From contig DATMRF010000048.1 of assembly GCA_035566435.1 (NCBI GenBank), positions 1 to 33,868 of the forward strand: DNA of 33,868 nt, read 5' to 3'. Below are positions 23,016 through 33,866 of the stretch, piece by piece. Each line of letters begins with the position of its first letter. Position 1 is the first letter of the stretch. The notes below the pieces were generated by a model. It had not been told where the DNA came from. It saw only the letters and a program-made list of their open reading frames with translations, and did no database searches. This DNA comes from DATMRF01 sp035566435 (GTDB taxonomy: Bacteria; Verrucomicrobiota; Verrucomicrobiia; Limisphaerales; UBA8199). Position numbers and translations under genes: made by a program.

Positions 23016-25334
23016 CTATCTTGAGGTCTTGCCCAACAGCAGGCGCAGGCTGTTCATGACGACCACCACGGTGCTGCCCTCATGACCGACAACGCCCAGA
23101 GTCAGTGGGATTTTGCCCAACAACGCAAAGGTCACCAGGACCACAACTGTGCCGAGCGAGACGACGAGGTTCTGCCGGATAATACGGCGCGCGCGTTGGC
23201 TCAGGCGGAACGCCGCAAGGAAATTCTCGAGCCGGTCGTGCATCAGGACCACGTCTGCCTGCTCGAGTGCGGCATCCGATCCGCGGGCGCCCATCGCAAC
23301 CCCGATGTGCGCGGCCGCCAGGCTGGGGGCGTCGTTGACACCATCGCCAACCATCGCGACGCGACGGCCATGCTCGCTCAGCGCGCGAATCTCGCAGAGC
23401 TTCTGCTCGGGCTTGAGTTCGGCGCGCACATCATCGAGCCGCAACTCGGTGCGCAGATTTTCGGCGCTAGCCTTGCGGTCGCCGGTGAGAACTACCGTTC
23501 TCAACCCCTCGGCGCGCAACTCCTCCACTACCGCCCGTGATTGCGGGCGAATATCGTCACGCAGGATGAGCCGCCCGAGCAACTCGCCGGAAGCGAGCCA
23601 TATCTCCGCGAGACCGGAATCGACCGCGGGGACTTTCCCAATGATGTCGCTACCCACGCGGTGGGACAGCCATTCGCGCCGGCCCAGCACGCACTCGCGT
23701 CCCTCGCGGCGGGCGCGCAAGCCCTGGCCGGTAATGGATTCAAAATCCTGCAGATCCAGACTCCGCAGGCCCTGTTGCTTGCCATGGCGCGTGATGGCCC
23801 GCGCCAGCGGATGCGTCGAGAGGCGTTCGAGCGAGTAAGCGAGCTGCGCGACCTCCGCTTCAAATCCGGACGGAAAACTTTCGACGCGCTCGACGCGCAA
23901 TTCGCCGGTGGTGAGCGTGCCGGTCTTATCGAGCGCCACGGTGGTAATGCCCGCCAACTTTTCGACCGCGGCCCCGCCCCGAAAGAGAATGCCATGGCGT
24001 GCGCCCCACGCAATGGCCGCCAGCACTGCGGAGGGAATCGACAACACCAGCGCGCAGGGCGAGGCCACGACCAGCAGCGTCATCGCGTGGTAAAAGGCGC
24101 TGTGAGGCGCGTCCTTCGCCGCGAACGGCGCCTGGCCGAAAACAAGCCACCAGACAAAGAACATCGCCACCGACAGCCCGAGCACGGTGTAAGTGTAGTA
24201 CGTGCTGAACCGGTCGGTGAACTGCTGCGACGGCGCTTTCTGCCGCTGCGCCTCCTTGATGAGGTGAATGATCTTCTGCAACGAACTCTCCGCGACGGGC
24301 CGCAGCACCAGCATCTCTACCGCGCCCCACAGGTTCATCGTCCCGGACAACACGGTGTCGCCGACCCGCTTTTCGACTGGCGCCGCCTCACCGGTCAGGT
24401 TGGACTCATCGCTTGATGTCTCGCCTTTCACAAGCTCGGCATCGACCGGGAATTGCGCACCGGGCTTGACCAGCAAGCGCATGCCCGGACGCAACCGCTC
24501 GACCGGCAGTTCGCGTTCGTGACCAAGCTCGTCCAGTACCGTCGCAAACTTGGGCGCGTCATGAAACAGCGCGCGGATCTCGCGTTGTGTGCGACCCAAG
24601 GCAAAATGCTCTAGCGCGCCGGAAAAAGAAAAAAGGAACAGCAGGGTCGCGCCCTCGCCCCAGGCGCCGATGCTGGCGCAGCCGGCCGCCACGGCGAGCA
24701 TCAGGAAATGCACATCAATTGCTCGTTTCTGGAGCCGTTCCAAAACCTCTTGCGCCGTGAACCAGCTTCCGGCGAGGTAAGCCAGCGCATAACCCATCAG
24801 CGACTGCGGATAGGCTCTAAAGACATAAGCCCCCACGCCGAACAGGCCACACAGAATCGCAGCGGCCAACTGCGCTTTCCATTCATCGATTTCGTCGGCA
24901 TGCTCGAGAAACTCGACATCGCGCTGCACCACCTTCGGCCAGGGAATGTCCCGCCAGAGCCAGAACTTCGGCGCCGTGGGGCACGTCACGCGCGCAATCG
25001 TGGTCTTGTCGCCCTCATGCAGAATCGTGATGCGCTGGCGCTCAAGCTCGGAAACCGGCTGGACACAGTCATCGCACTCGCCGTGGCCGGCCAAAAGGGT
25101 GCATCGCCGTTTGGCTTTGGTTGCCTGCGCCTCTTCGAAAGTTCGACTGATTTGGTCGGCTAGTCGTGGCGCGTCCGTGCGGCCCATCGTCGCCACTGAA
25201 ATCGTTTTCCGGGCGCGATCGATCGTCACGGCCTCGAGGGTCGGGTCGTCCGCCAAAGCCCTCACGACCGATCGTGTCAGGCAGGCCCGGCTTTCGCCGT
25301 CAGGCGTGGTCTGAGATGGCGCGCTCGAACTCAT
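23016..25334 (-). CDS. P1B-4 type heavy-metal ATPase
   Basis: A 772-residue metal-exporting P-type ATPase. The core is complete: TGEA at 314-317, phosphorylated Asp469 in DKTGT, the hinge segment MVGDGVNDAP and eight likely membrane spans. The transport site reads SPC at 425-427 and HEGST at 751-755. This pair defines the P1B-4 group, which exports Co(II), Fe(II) or related ions, as opposed to the CPC motif of copper and zinc pumps. The cytoplasmic N-terminus has a degenerate metal-binding domain plus the segment CTLLAGHGECDDC at 78-90. No regulator gene is adjacent. It is divergent from pckG. Confidence 0.88.
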   Translation of the reverse strand: MSSSAPSQTTPDGESRACLTRSVVRALADDPTLEAVTIDRARKTISVATMGRTDAPRLADQISRTFEEAQATKAKRRCTLLAGHGECDDCVQPVSELERQRITILHEGDKTTIARVTCPTAPKFWLWRDIPWPKVVQRDVEFLEHADEIDEWKAQLAAAILCGLFGVGAYVFRAYPQSLMGYALAYLAGSWFTAQEVLERLQKRAIDVHFLMLAVAAGCASIGAWGEGATLLFLFSFSGALEHFALGRTQREIRALFHDAPKFATVLDELGHERELPVERLRPGMRLLVKPGAQFPVDAELVKGETSSDESNLTGEAAPVEKRVGDTVLSGTMNLWGAVEMLVLRPVAESSLQKIIHLIKEAQRQKAPSQQFTDRFSTYYTYTVLGLSVAMFFVWWLVFGQAPFAAKDAPHSAFYHAMTLLVVASPCALVLSIPSAVLAAIAWGARHGILFRGGAAVEKLAGITTVALDKTGTLTTGELRVERVESFPSGFEAEVAQLAYSLERLSTHPLARAITRHGKQQGLRSLDLQDFESITGQGLRARREGRECVLGRREWLSHRVGSDIIGKVPAVDSGLAEIWLASGELLGRLILRDDIRPQSRAVVEELRAEGLRTVVLTGDRKASAENLRTELRLDDVRAELKPEQKLCEIRALSEHGRRVAMVGDGVNDAPSLAAAHIGVAMGARGSDAALEQADVVLMHDRLENFLAAFRLSQRARRIIRQNLVVSLGTVVVLVTFALLGKIPLTLGVVGHEGSTVVVVMNSLRLLLGKTSR

Positions 25335-25555
25335 TAGTTAATGCAAAGTAACATATCCCTGGTTGCTGCTTGATGCCAGAGAATAGAGGGAGGCAGGATA
25401 ACCGCGTTGCTTTTCTTTTCGCGGTACGGTAATGCCTTTGCGGCGTTCGCCCGGCGGCTGGTGCAGAATCGCGTTTCAGCCCCCTGACAACGCCAGGCTC
25501 CGCACCATGGACCTGAACCACCCGCGGCCGGCGGCGATCGCGGATCGGACTGACT
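25335..25555. promoter_or_regulatory. Divergent promoter region between the metal ATPase and pckG
   Basis: This 220-base gap must hold promoters for both genes. A weak sigma70-like pair for pckG is TTGCTT at 25407-25412 and TAATGC at 25430-25435 with 17 bp between them. No operator palindrome stands out. An ATG at 25507 is out of frame with pckG. Confidence 0.25.
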
Positions 25556-27331
25556 ATGACAAAAGAAACTTTAGGCACCTGCAACACCACCAATAAGGCC
25601 GTGCTGGCCTGGGTGCAGGAGATGGCGAATCTGTGCCGGCCGGACCAGGTGTTTTGGTGCAACGGTTCCAAGGCGGAACGCCAGGCCTTGACGGAACAAG
25701 CGGTGGCGACGGGCGTTCTCATCAAACTGAACCAGAAGAAGCTCCCTGGGTGTTATTACCATCGCTCCAATCCCAATGACGTGGCGCGTGTCGAGCAATC
25801 CACCTTCATTTGCACGGTTAACCAGGAGGAAGCCGGCCCCACTAACAATTGGATGGCGCCGAAGGAGATGTACCAGAAGCTGCGCGGATACGCCGCGGGC
25901 GCGATGCGCGGCCGGACCATGTACGTCATTCCCTATCTTATGGGGCCGCCGGGCTCGCCGCTGACCAAGGTCGGCATCGAATTGACCGATTCCATCTACG
26001 TCGTTTTGAGCATGGGCATTATGACGCGCATGGGGGACGTCGCTTACCAGCAGCTCGGCGATGAAGACGAGTTCAACCGCGGCCTGCATTGCATGCTCGA
26101 CGTCAATCCCGACCGCCGCTACATCGCTCATTTCCCGCAGGACAACGCGATTATTTCAGTCGGCTCGAATTACGGCGGCAACGTGCTGCTGGGCAAGAAA
26201 TGCCTCGCGTTGCGGATCGGCTCTTATCTGGGACGCCAGGAAGGGTGGTTCGCCGAGCACATGCTCATCCTCTGCATTGAATCGCCGGAGGGTGAAAAGA
26301 CCTACGTCGCCGCCGCCTTCCCCAGCGCCTGCGGCAAGACCAACTTCGCCATGATGATCCCGCCGCCGCGGTTCAAGGGCTGGAAGATCCGAACGATCGG
26401 CGATGACATTGCGTGGATGAAACCCGGGCCGGACGGCCGGCTCTACGCGATCAACCCGGAAGCGGGCTACTTCGGTGTCGTGCCCGGCACCAACTCCAAG
26501 TCCAATCCCAACGCGCTGGAGATGATCTCCCACGACACCGTCTATACGAACGTCGCCCTCACGCCCGACTTGGACGTTTGGTGGGAGGGCAAAGATGGTC
26601 CCGCGCCAAAGAAATGCCTGGATTGGAAGGGCAACCCGTGGACGCCCGATTCCAAGGAAAAGGCCGCCCACCCGAACAGCCGTTTCACCACCCCGATGGC
26701 CAACAATCCCGTGCTGGCACCCGAGGCCAACGACCCTCACGGTGTGCCGATCAGCGCGATTATTTTCGGCGGCCGGCGCGGGGACACGATGCCGCTGGTT
26801 TTTCAGGCCTTCAATTGGGTCCATGGCGTCTATGTGGGCGCAACCATGGGCTCCGAAATGACCGCTGCGGCGGTCGGCGGCGCCGGCCAGGTGCGGCGCG
26901 ATCCCATGGCCATGCTCCCCTTCTGCGGCTATCACATGGGCGACTATTTCCGCCACTGGATCAACATGCACCGCTTGATCAAGCATCCTCCGCGGATCTT
27001 TCACGTCAACTGGTTCCGCAAGAACGCCCAAGGCGACTTCGTCTGGCCCGGTTTCGGCGAGAATATGCGCGTGCTCAGGTGGATCGTGGACCGTTGCCGC
27101 GGGCGCGTCGATTCCGAGGAATCGCCCCTGGGTTGGATTCCCAACCCCAAGACATTCGATCTGGCCGGCTTAAGCAAATTCACTGCGGAACTCTTCGAGC
27201 AAGCGCAGATACTCAAACACGAAGAATGGCGCCGCGAACTCCTCATGCAGGAAGAGCTCTTTATGAAGCTCTACTCGCACCTGCCCAAGGAACTGATCTT
27301 CCAGCGCGAATTGCTGATAGCGCGACTCTAA
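25556..27331 (+). CDS. pckG: Phosphoenolpyruvate carboxykinase (GTP)
   Basis: A 591-residue cytosolic enzyme converting oxaloacetate and GTP to phosphoenolpyruvate, GDP and CO2. The active-site loop FPSACGKTN is at 255-263 with the reactive Cys259 and the kinase-1a Lys261. Other marks are IGDDIAWM at 281-288, FGGRRGDTMPLVFQAFNW around 404-421 and NWFRKN near 485. Length and motifs fit the GTP class, which is distinct from the ATP form PckA. It supports gluconeogenesis or anaplerosis. It is a single gene; downstream genes are on the opposite strand and its stop is 13 bases from the stop of the small Cys-rich gene. Confidence 0.96.
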   Translation: MTKETLGTCNTTNKAVLAWVQEMANLCRPDQVFWCNGSKAERQALTEQAVATGVLIKLNQKKLPGCYYHRSNPNDVARVEQSTFICTVNQEEAGPTNNWMAPKEMYQKLRGYAAGAMRGRTMYVIPYLMGPPGSPLTKVGIELTDSIYVVLSMGIMTRMGDVAYQQLGDEDEFNRGLHCMLDVNPDRRYIAHFPQDNAIISVGSNYGGNVLLGKKCLALRIGSYLGRQEGWFAEHMLILCIESPEGEKTYVAAAFPSACGKTNFAMMIPPPRFKGWKIRTIGDDIAWMKPGPDGRLYAINPEAGYFGVVPGTNSKSNPNALEMISHDTVYTNVALTPDLDVWWEGKDGPAPKKCLDWKGNPWTPDSKEKAAHPNSRFTTPMANNPVLAPEANDPHGVPISAIIFGGRRGDTMPLVFQAFNWVHGVYVGATMGSEMTAAAVGGAGQVRRDPMAMLPFCGYHMGDYFRHWINMHRLIKHPPRIFHVNWFRKNAQGDFVWPGFGENMRVLRWIVDRCRGRVDSEESPLGWIPNPKTFDLAGLSKFTAELFEQAQILKHEEWRRELLMQEELFMKLYSHLPKELIFQRELLIARL

Positions 27332-27344
27332 GCCCGGAGTTTGC

Positions 27345-27599
27345 TTACTTGCGCGCGTCAGCCAGCGCCTTGGGGCTCGTCAGAGCAGGCTTGGCTGCGA
27401 CTTCCTTGGTCGTGTTCCTGGCCATGTACGGGCAAGTGGCCTTGCCTTGTTTCGCCATCGGACATTCTGCTTTAGCTTCGGTCGAAGTCTTCGTCTGGCC
27501 GCAGCAGGAGGAATCTTTATCGCCGAGGGCCTTATTATCGGCCGCTTGCACCGCGACGGCAAACGCCGCCAACATCATCGAAAGGACAAGTTTCGTCAT
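27345..27599 (-). CDS. Small secreted Cys/Met-containing protein
   Basis: An 84-residue protein from ATG at 27599; the frame is open to 27635, but this start gives a clean signal peptide, MTKLVLSMMLAAFAVAVQA. The mature part has a vicinal pair CCGQ, then CPMAKQGKATCPYM, so four Cys and two Met are packed in a short span. That pattern suggests metal binding or disulfide formation in the periplasm. I do not recognise the family. It is 43 bases downstream of the aspartic protease gene and may share its transcript. Confidence 0.6.
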   Translation of the reverse strand: MTKLVLSMMLAAFAVAVQAADNKALGDKDSSCCGQTKTSTEAKAECPMAKQGKATCPYMARNTTKEVAAKPALTSPKALADARK

Positions 27600-27642
27600 A
27601 TACGGTCCTATAAAGCAGAACCTGGCAGCTTTCAAGAAGAAG

Positions 27643-28623
27643 CTACTTCGGCGAGGGCGGGTTCAGCCACAGTTTGCTTGTGCCATAGTCGAGCAGCGCT
27701 CCGGCTGTCGCCAGCGTTTCGACCCCCAATAAGCCCTGCGCTTCGGGTATTTCGCTGCCGCGGTCAGCCAACCCCCAGGCGCTCATGTCCGCCAACGCCA
27801 CATACGTACGCCTCAGCGTCGCCCCCGCGAGTTGGAGAGTTTGAAGTTGCGTTTCCTGAAGGCCGTGCGCGCCGACTTTGCCAATGCCGACGAGATTCAA
27901 GTGGGTGGGTTTGCTAAAAACAGGCAGCTTAAGACGCTTGCCGCAGTCCCAATCCAGAACCGTCCAGGGTGAGCCGGTATCGAGGACGAGCATCAATTCT
28001 TCGCCATTGACCCTCGCCTTGCACATAGTTGGAAGTCCCAGTTTCAAATGCATTCCAGTCTCGGTAAACCCGCCCTGATGGAGGCTGGCGACCAGGTCGG
28101 ACTCCAAGTCGGGCGGCAACGCTGTCGGCCGCACGTAAAGAAACGCATGCAGGCAATCGATAATGCAATGGTTCCGAACGAAGAAATCACACCCCAACAA
28201 TCCCCTTTCGGCGACCTGTGAAAAGTCGAAAACGACCTCTCCAGCCTGCGCCGGCTGGTTCAGAAATTTTATGCCGCTGATCCTGAGCTCATCGATCAGC
28301 ACCAATCCCGGGCCCTGCGCGTCCTTCAGAAAGTCGTCATCAACCTTGATCTCTGTCCCATCGATCGTCTTGAGGTCCCTCGCCAGCTTCGGGGCAAGCC
28401 GCGTAATGCCACAACCTGTGTCCAAAAGGAATCGTTCCTTTTTGCCCTTGAGAACGCCGCGCACAAAAAAGTGGTTGTCCCTGTCCATCTCCAGCCGGAT
28501 CGGCGCGTAGCCGAGCCGTTTCAAGTAGGCATCGAGCGTAACGGCGTCTTCACCACGCGCGTCACCGACCTGCGACAGCCACAACCAGGACAGCACCACC
28601 GCTACTCCGAGATTTCTAAGCAT
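27643..28623 (-). CDS. Secreted tandem retropepsin-like aspartic protease
   Basis: A 326-residue exported protein with two retropepsin-like lobes. A signal peptide ends near ARG (22-24). Lobe 1 holds FLLDTGCG with Asp68 and the follow-up segment GLLGCDFF at 141-148; lobe 2 holds LVLDTGSPW with Asp215 and GLLGVETL near the C-terminus. Two DTG motifs, each with its hydrophobic-hydrophobic-Gly partner, could form one active site within a single chain, as in pepsin, instead of a homodimer. Substrate is unknown; a role in envelope protein processing is a guess. It starts ten bases after alaS, so it is probably read through from alaS. Confidence 0.72.
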   Translation of the reverse strand: MLRNLGVAVVLSWLWLSQVGDARGEDAVTLDAYLKRLGYAPIRLEMDRDNHFFVRGVLKGKKERFLLDTGCGITRLAPKLARDLKTIDGTEIKVDDDFLKDAQGPGLVLIDELRISGIKFLNQPAQAGEVVFDFSQVAERGLLGCDFFVRNHCIIDCLHAFLYVRPTALPPDLESDLVASLHQGGFTETGMHLKLGLPTMCKARVNGEELMLVLDTGSPWTVLDWDCGKRLKLPVFSKPTHLNLVGIGKVGAHGLQETQLQTLQLAGATLRRTYVALADMSAWGLADRGSEIPEAQGLLGVETLATAGALLDYGTSKLWLNPPSPK

Positions 28624-28632
28624 ACAGACCCG

Positions 28633-31500
<2,868 letters not shown>

Positions 31501-32000
31501 AACAGTAATTTAACCGCAAAGCGCGCAACGAACGCAAAGAGTTTTTCCCCGTTGCAGCCGGCGCTGCCACAGGCTCCGAACAGGGGCGGGGAAGATTAGG
31601 TGAGAGCGGAGAGCGAAGCGAGGGGATTGTGGAAGCGTTAAAACGTTGAAACGTTAATACGTTGATACGGTCGCGCGAGCGCGCAAGGCGGCGGATGCTA
31701 CGACGGCGAGGTTCAAACTTGTGGTCAAATTCCTTGGCGCGACGATCGGTTCAAGGTTTATCGACGCGCGCCCTCTCGAGTGGAGTGCGGGGCTCGCAGC
31801 AGCCTGGTGCAGCCGGGAAGAAAAGCGGCAGAGGACAGCCGCACTCCAAAACGCAAGCGAGTTCTCAGCGCCCGCAGTACTTCCGCCAGGTTTTGGAGTG
31901 CGGCGGTCCTCTGCCGCTTTGGCCTTCTGCGCATTTCACGCATCGGGCATCACGCATCACGTTTTTAACCTTTTAACGCTTCAACGTTTTAACATCAGGA
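31501..32000. other. Gene-free gap with repeats upstream of alaS
   Basis: No coding region is supported here; open frames are the product of repeats. The alaS promoter must lie within the first 150 or so bases. The phrase GCAAAGCGCGCAACGAACGCAAAGAG near 31515-31540 recalls, in part, the repeat near 4860. From 31637 on, a nested palindrome occupies most of the gap (separate entry). Confidence 0.6.
31637..31993. repeat. Nested palindromic element (357 bp)
   Basis: The outer arms are 21 bp each (31637-31657 and 31973-31993) and are reverse complements with one mismatch; both contain AAAACGTTGAA-type sequence. Inside lie 31-bp arms (31822-31852 and 31890-31920), reverse complements with one mismatch, reading GCGGCAGAGGAC and CACTCCAAAAC on the left. 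The inner arms enclose only 37 bases. The nested, near-perfect symmetry suggests a non-autonomous mobile or repeat element, possibly two elements, one inserted in the other. No transposase is encoded inside and no target duplication was identified. Confidence 0.7.
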
Positions 32001-32051
32001 AAAAAACCCGAGGCTGGGCGCTGAGAACCCTTCATCGCGCCCAGGCCTCGG
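32000..32051 (-). terminator. Intrinsic terminator of the NasS-like gene
   Basis: Read on the minus strand, a 14-bp stem (arms at 32037-32051 and 32008-32021, one bulged base) is followed by seven T residues (32000-32006 on the plus strand). It begins 50 bases after the stop of the NasS-like gene. A second GC stem lies at 32053-32077. This is the clearest terminator in the window. Confidence 0.8.
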
Positions 32052-32101
32052 TCCCGCGCTTCGGAGGAAGGCGCGGGAAAATTGAGTAGTTTGTTTGCGG
32101 C

Positions 32102-33208
32102 TCACGCCGAGTTCAGAGCGTGCAGCTCGGCTATGTCCCGCTTGCCCTGCCTCCGCAGGAGCGTTCGGGCCTGATCGAAAATGTCGCGGCGAAAAACATT
32201 CGTCAGCACCGGTGCCCGCCCGAGATTGTTCGACCGGAAAACATTGTCCTGGAGCAACTCGTATAGTCCGTCCATGAGCCACATCGCCTTTTTGTCGGTT
32301 GGTTCGTTGGCGTTGTGGTCATGAAAGATCGTCAGGTCAGGCACGAGTTCGACCTGCCGGCCGCCGTGCTGAAACGATCCCACCAAGCCGGCTCTCACGC
32401 ATTCGGCCGGGGCGTTCAAGTAGTGGGGATGGGCCAGCATTTCGCTGAGCAGCACGCGGTTCTGCGGTTGCTCGCAAAACTCGCAGGCCTCGAGCAGCGC
32501 GGCCAAAAGCCGTTCGTGTTCGGAAGCTCGTCCCAGCGCAAAACTCTGCCGCACCATCAGGACTTTTTCCGGGTGCAGCGGCGCCAGGTCTGAGCTGGTC
32601 GCCACGCACCTCCCCGCGCCTGCTTGCACCGCCATCGAGGCCCACGGTTCGCCAACGCAATAACCGTCGATATAGCCCAGTTTTAGCGTCGGAAACATCT
32701 GGTCAGGCGGAACGGTAACGATGCGCACTTCGACCTCAGGCACAATGCCGGCCGCTTTTAGCCACCGGCGCAGCAGCAACTCCTGGGACGAGTAGGTGAA
32801 GACGACCCCGAAGGTAAAGGTGCGTTTGTGCCAATGCTTGTAAATCTGTTCCCGGAGTGTGACGGCATCGCGCACGCCGGCCTCCCAGAGCTCGCTTGAA
32901 ATCGTGATGACGTTGCCTTGCAAGCTCACGACCATCCCCGTGACACAGGCGCAAGGGTCGGACTCAATCCCCAGATTAGCCAGGAATGGGAGCGTCGCTG
33001 GAGCGTGAGCGGCGTCCAGTTCTCCATAAATGACCTTATCGCGGACTTCCGCCCAGCGGGTCTGCCGCTGCAATTCGACGTCCAAGTCATACTTCTCAAA
33101 CAAACCTCCCTCGCTGGCATAGACCAGCGGCGCGCAGTCACTGACGGGCAGGAAACCCACCCTCAACGGTTCTTTCCTCCGCAAAGTAGTTATTCTGGCG
33201 CGGCTCAT
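32102..33208 (-). CDS. nasS: NasS-like nitrate/nitrite-sensing CmpA/NrtA family protein
   Basis: A 368-residue solute-binding-protein fold of the CmpA/NrtA family, from ATG at 33208; a TTG start at 33232 is possible. Family segments include LRVGFLPVSDCAPLVYASEGGLFEKYDLDVEL near the N-terminus, GELDAAHAP, YSSQELLLRRWLKAAGI, GYCVGEPW and HDHNANEPTDKKAMWLMDGL. There is no signal peptide or lipobox, so it should stay in the cytoplasm. That is the state of NasS, which binds nitrate or nitrite and holds the antiterminator NasT. No NasT (ANTAR) gene or nitrate transporter is in the window; the partner may lie to the right. A transporter component is the alternative. Confidence 0.65.
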   Translation of the reverse strand: MSRARITTLRRKEPLRVGFLPVSDCAPLVYASEGGLFEKYDLDVELQRQTRWAEVRDKVIYGELDAAHAPATLPFLANLGIESDPCACVTGMVVSLQGNVITISSELWEAGVRDAVTLREQIYKHWHKRTFTFGVVFTYSSQELLLRRWLKAAGIVPEVEVRIVTVPPDQMFPTLKLGYIDGYCVGEPWASMAVQAGAGRCVATSSDLAPLHPEKVLMVRQSFALGRASEHERLLAALLEACEFCEQPQNRVLLSEMLAHPHYLNAPAECVRAGLVGSFQHGGRQVELVPDLTIFHDHNANEPTDKKAMWLMDGLYELLQDNVFRSNNLGRAPVLTNVFRRDIFDQARTLLRRQGKRDIAELHALNSA

Positions 33209-33369
33209 AACTTTCCGCAGGACGGAAAGCAAACAGCAGGCCAGAGAGTCAAAACGGTGGAAAACAGGCGGTTATGGCCCGTTCCGGCCTCTTCGGCAGC
33301 CCAACCGGCGCGGGAATGCTGATGAAATTTGTCCAGTCTGGATAAATCAAATGCGGCGCGGAGGGGTAC

Positions 33370-33413
33370 AGGACTACGGGACTACGGGACCACAGGACTA
33401 CGGACCACGGACC
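33370..33413. repeat. Short tandem repeat, GGACTACGG-type
   Basis: About five imperfect copies of a 9-10 base unit (GGACTACGG, GGACCACAG, GGACCACGG) follow each other without spacers. It is not a CRISPR array. Such runs occur as dispersed filler in intergenic DNA. Confidence 0.7.
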
Positions 33414-33570
33414 GGCGGGCGGCGATGCTTGGCGTGGGAACGGGATGGACACGGATGACACGGATGAGGAGGGAATGGCCACACGAAGGCGCGAAAAGGC
33501 AGGAAGAGGTAATAATCGGGCTGGGTGCGGACAGCGAATAACAGTTCGCGACAAAATGCGGGAAGTGTTA

Positions 33571-33620
33571 GTACGCGGTAGTAGGTTAGTAACTGATATT
33601 AACTGTTATTAGGTGATATC
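33571..33620. repeat. 10-bp-period array A
   Basis: Units AACTGATATT, AACTGTTATT and AGGTGATATC (33591-33620) follow one another exactly 10 bases apart; the two preceding 10-mers ending in GGTA and TAGT are looser copies. Period is clear by eye. Confidence 0.6.
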
Positions 33621-33660
33621 GGGAGGGGCAGCATTCCTATCGTTCTTCATTGGGGCACTT

Positions 33661-33710
33661 ATGTTTAACTTGGCTTAATTTAGCTTAATTTACCTTAATT
33701 TAGCTTAACT
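33661..33710. repeat. 10-bp-period array B (TTAA-rich)
   Basis: Units ATGTTTAACT, TGGCTTAATT, TAGCTTAATT, TACCTTAATT and TAGCTTAACT are laid end to end with an exact 10-base period. The TTAA core recurs once per helical turn on one face of the DNA. It is 40 bases from array A and 66 bases from the partial gene at the right edge. Confidence 0.75.
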
Positions 33711-33776
33711 GATTAAAGCGGCGACTGGGAGAATGTCCCTGCGGCAGTTGAAATTGAGGTGGTTCTCAGATTTCAC

Positions 33777-33866
33777 CTAAGCGGCCTTTAGAGTTGGGGT
33801 TAGGGGCAGTTGGCGCAAGACCTTTTCCAAGTCATTTAATTGTTCACAGCCATTGAGGCGGCGGAA
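33777..33866 (-). CDS. C-terminal fragment of a gene cut by the right edge, possibly a transposase
   Basis: On the minus strand a frame enters from the right edge and stops at 33777-33779. The 29 visible residues start FRRLNGCEQLND, continue LEKVLRQLP and end LKAA. The phrase RRLNG recalls the C-terminus of mutator-type (IS256-like) transposases, which end with a W-R-x-L-N-G motif, but this is weak. Coding character is supported only by a plausible amphipathic sequence. The AT-rich arrays directly downstream would then be its 3' flank or the element end. Confidence 0.35.
   Translation of the reverse strand, partial: FRRLNGCEQLNDLEKVLRQLPLTPTLKAA

Larger units (their letters stand above)
33209..33776. 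other. Gene-free right flank with several short tandem repeats
   Basis: No gene is supported. The stretch contains a GGACTACGG-type repeat (33370-33413), a GGACACGGATGACACGGATGA phrase near 33444-33465, and two arrays with a 10-bp period (33571-33620 and 33661-33710). Composition drops from GC-rich to AT-rich after about 33570, unlike the rest of the window. The nasS promoter should lie in the first part. Confidence 0.6.

Noticed and set aside
26413..27732. A 439-codon + strand frame overlapping pckG
   Set aside because: Arg/Pro/Ser-rich shadow of a well-recognised enzyme gene.
31662..31976. Overlapping open frames inside the nested palindrome
   Set aside because: All are produced by the repeat arms; none continues beyond the element or resembles a transposase.
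33329..33541. A 70-codon frame over the GGACTACGG repeats
   Set aside because: It is a translation of tandem repeats (Gly, Thr, Asp, Tyr) and lacks a start signal.
33370..33710. Possible CRISPR array from clustered repeats
   Set aside because: Units are only 9-10 bases with no spacers, and no cas gene is in the window.
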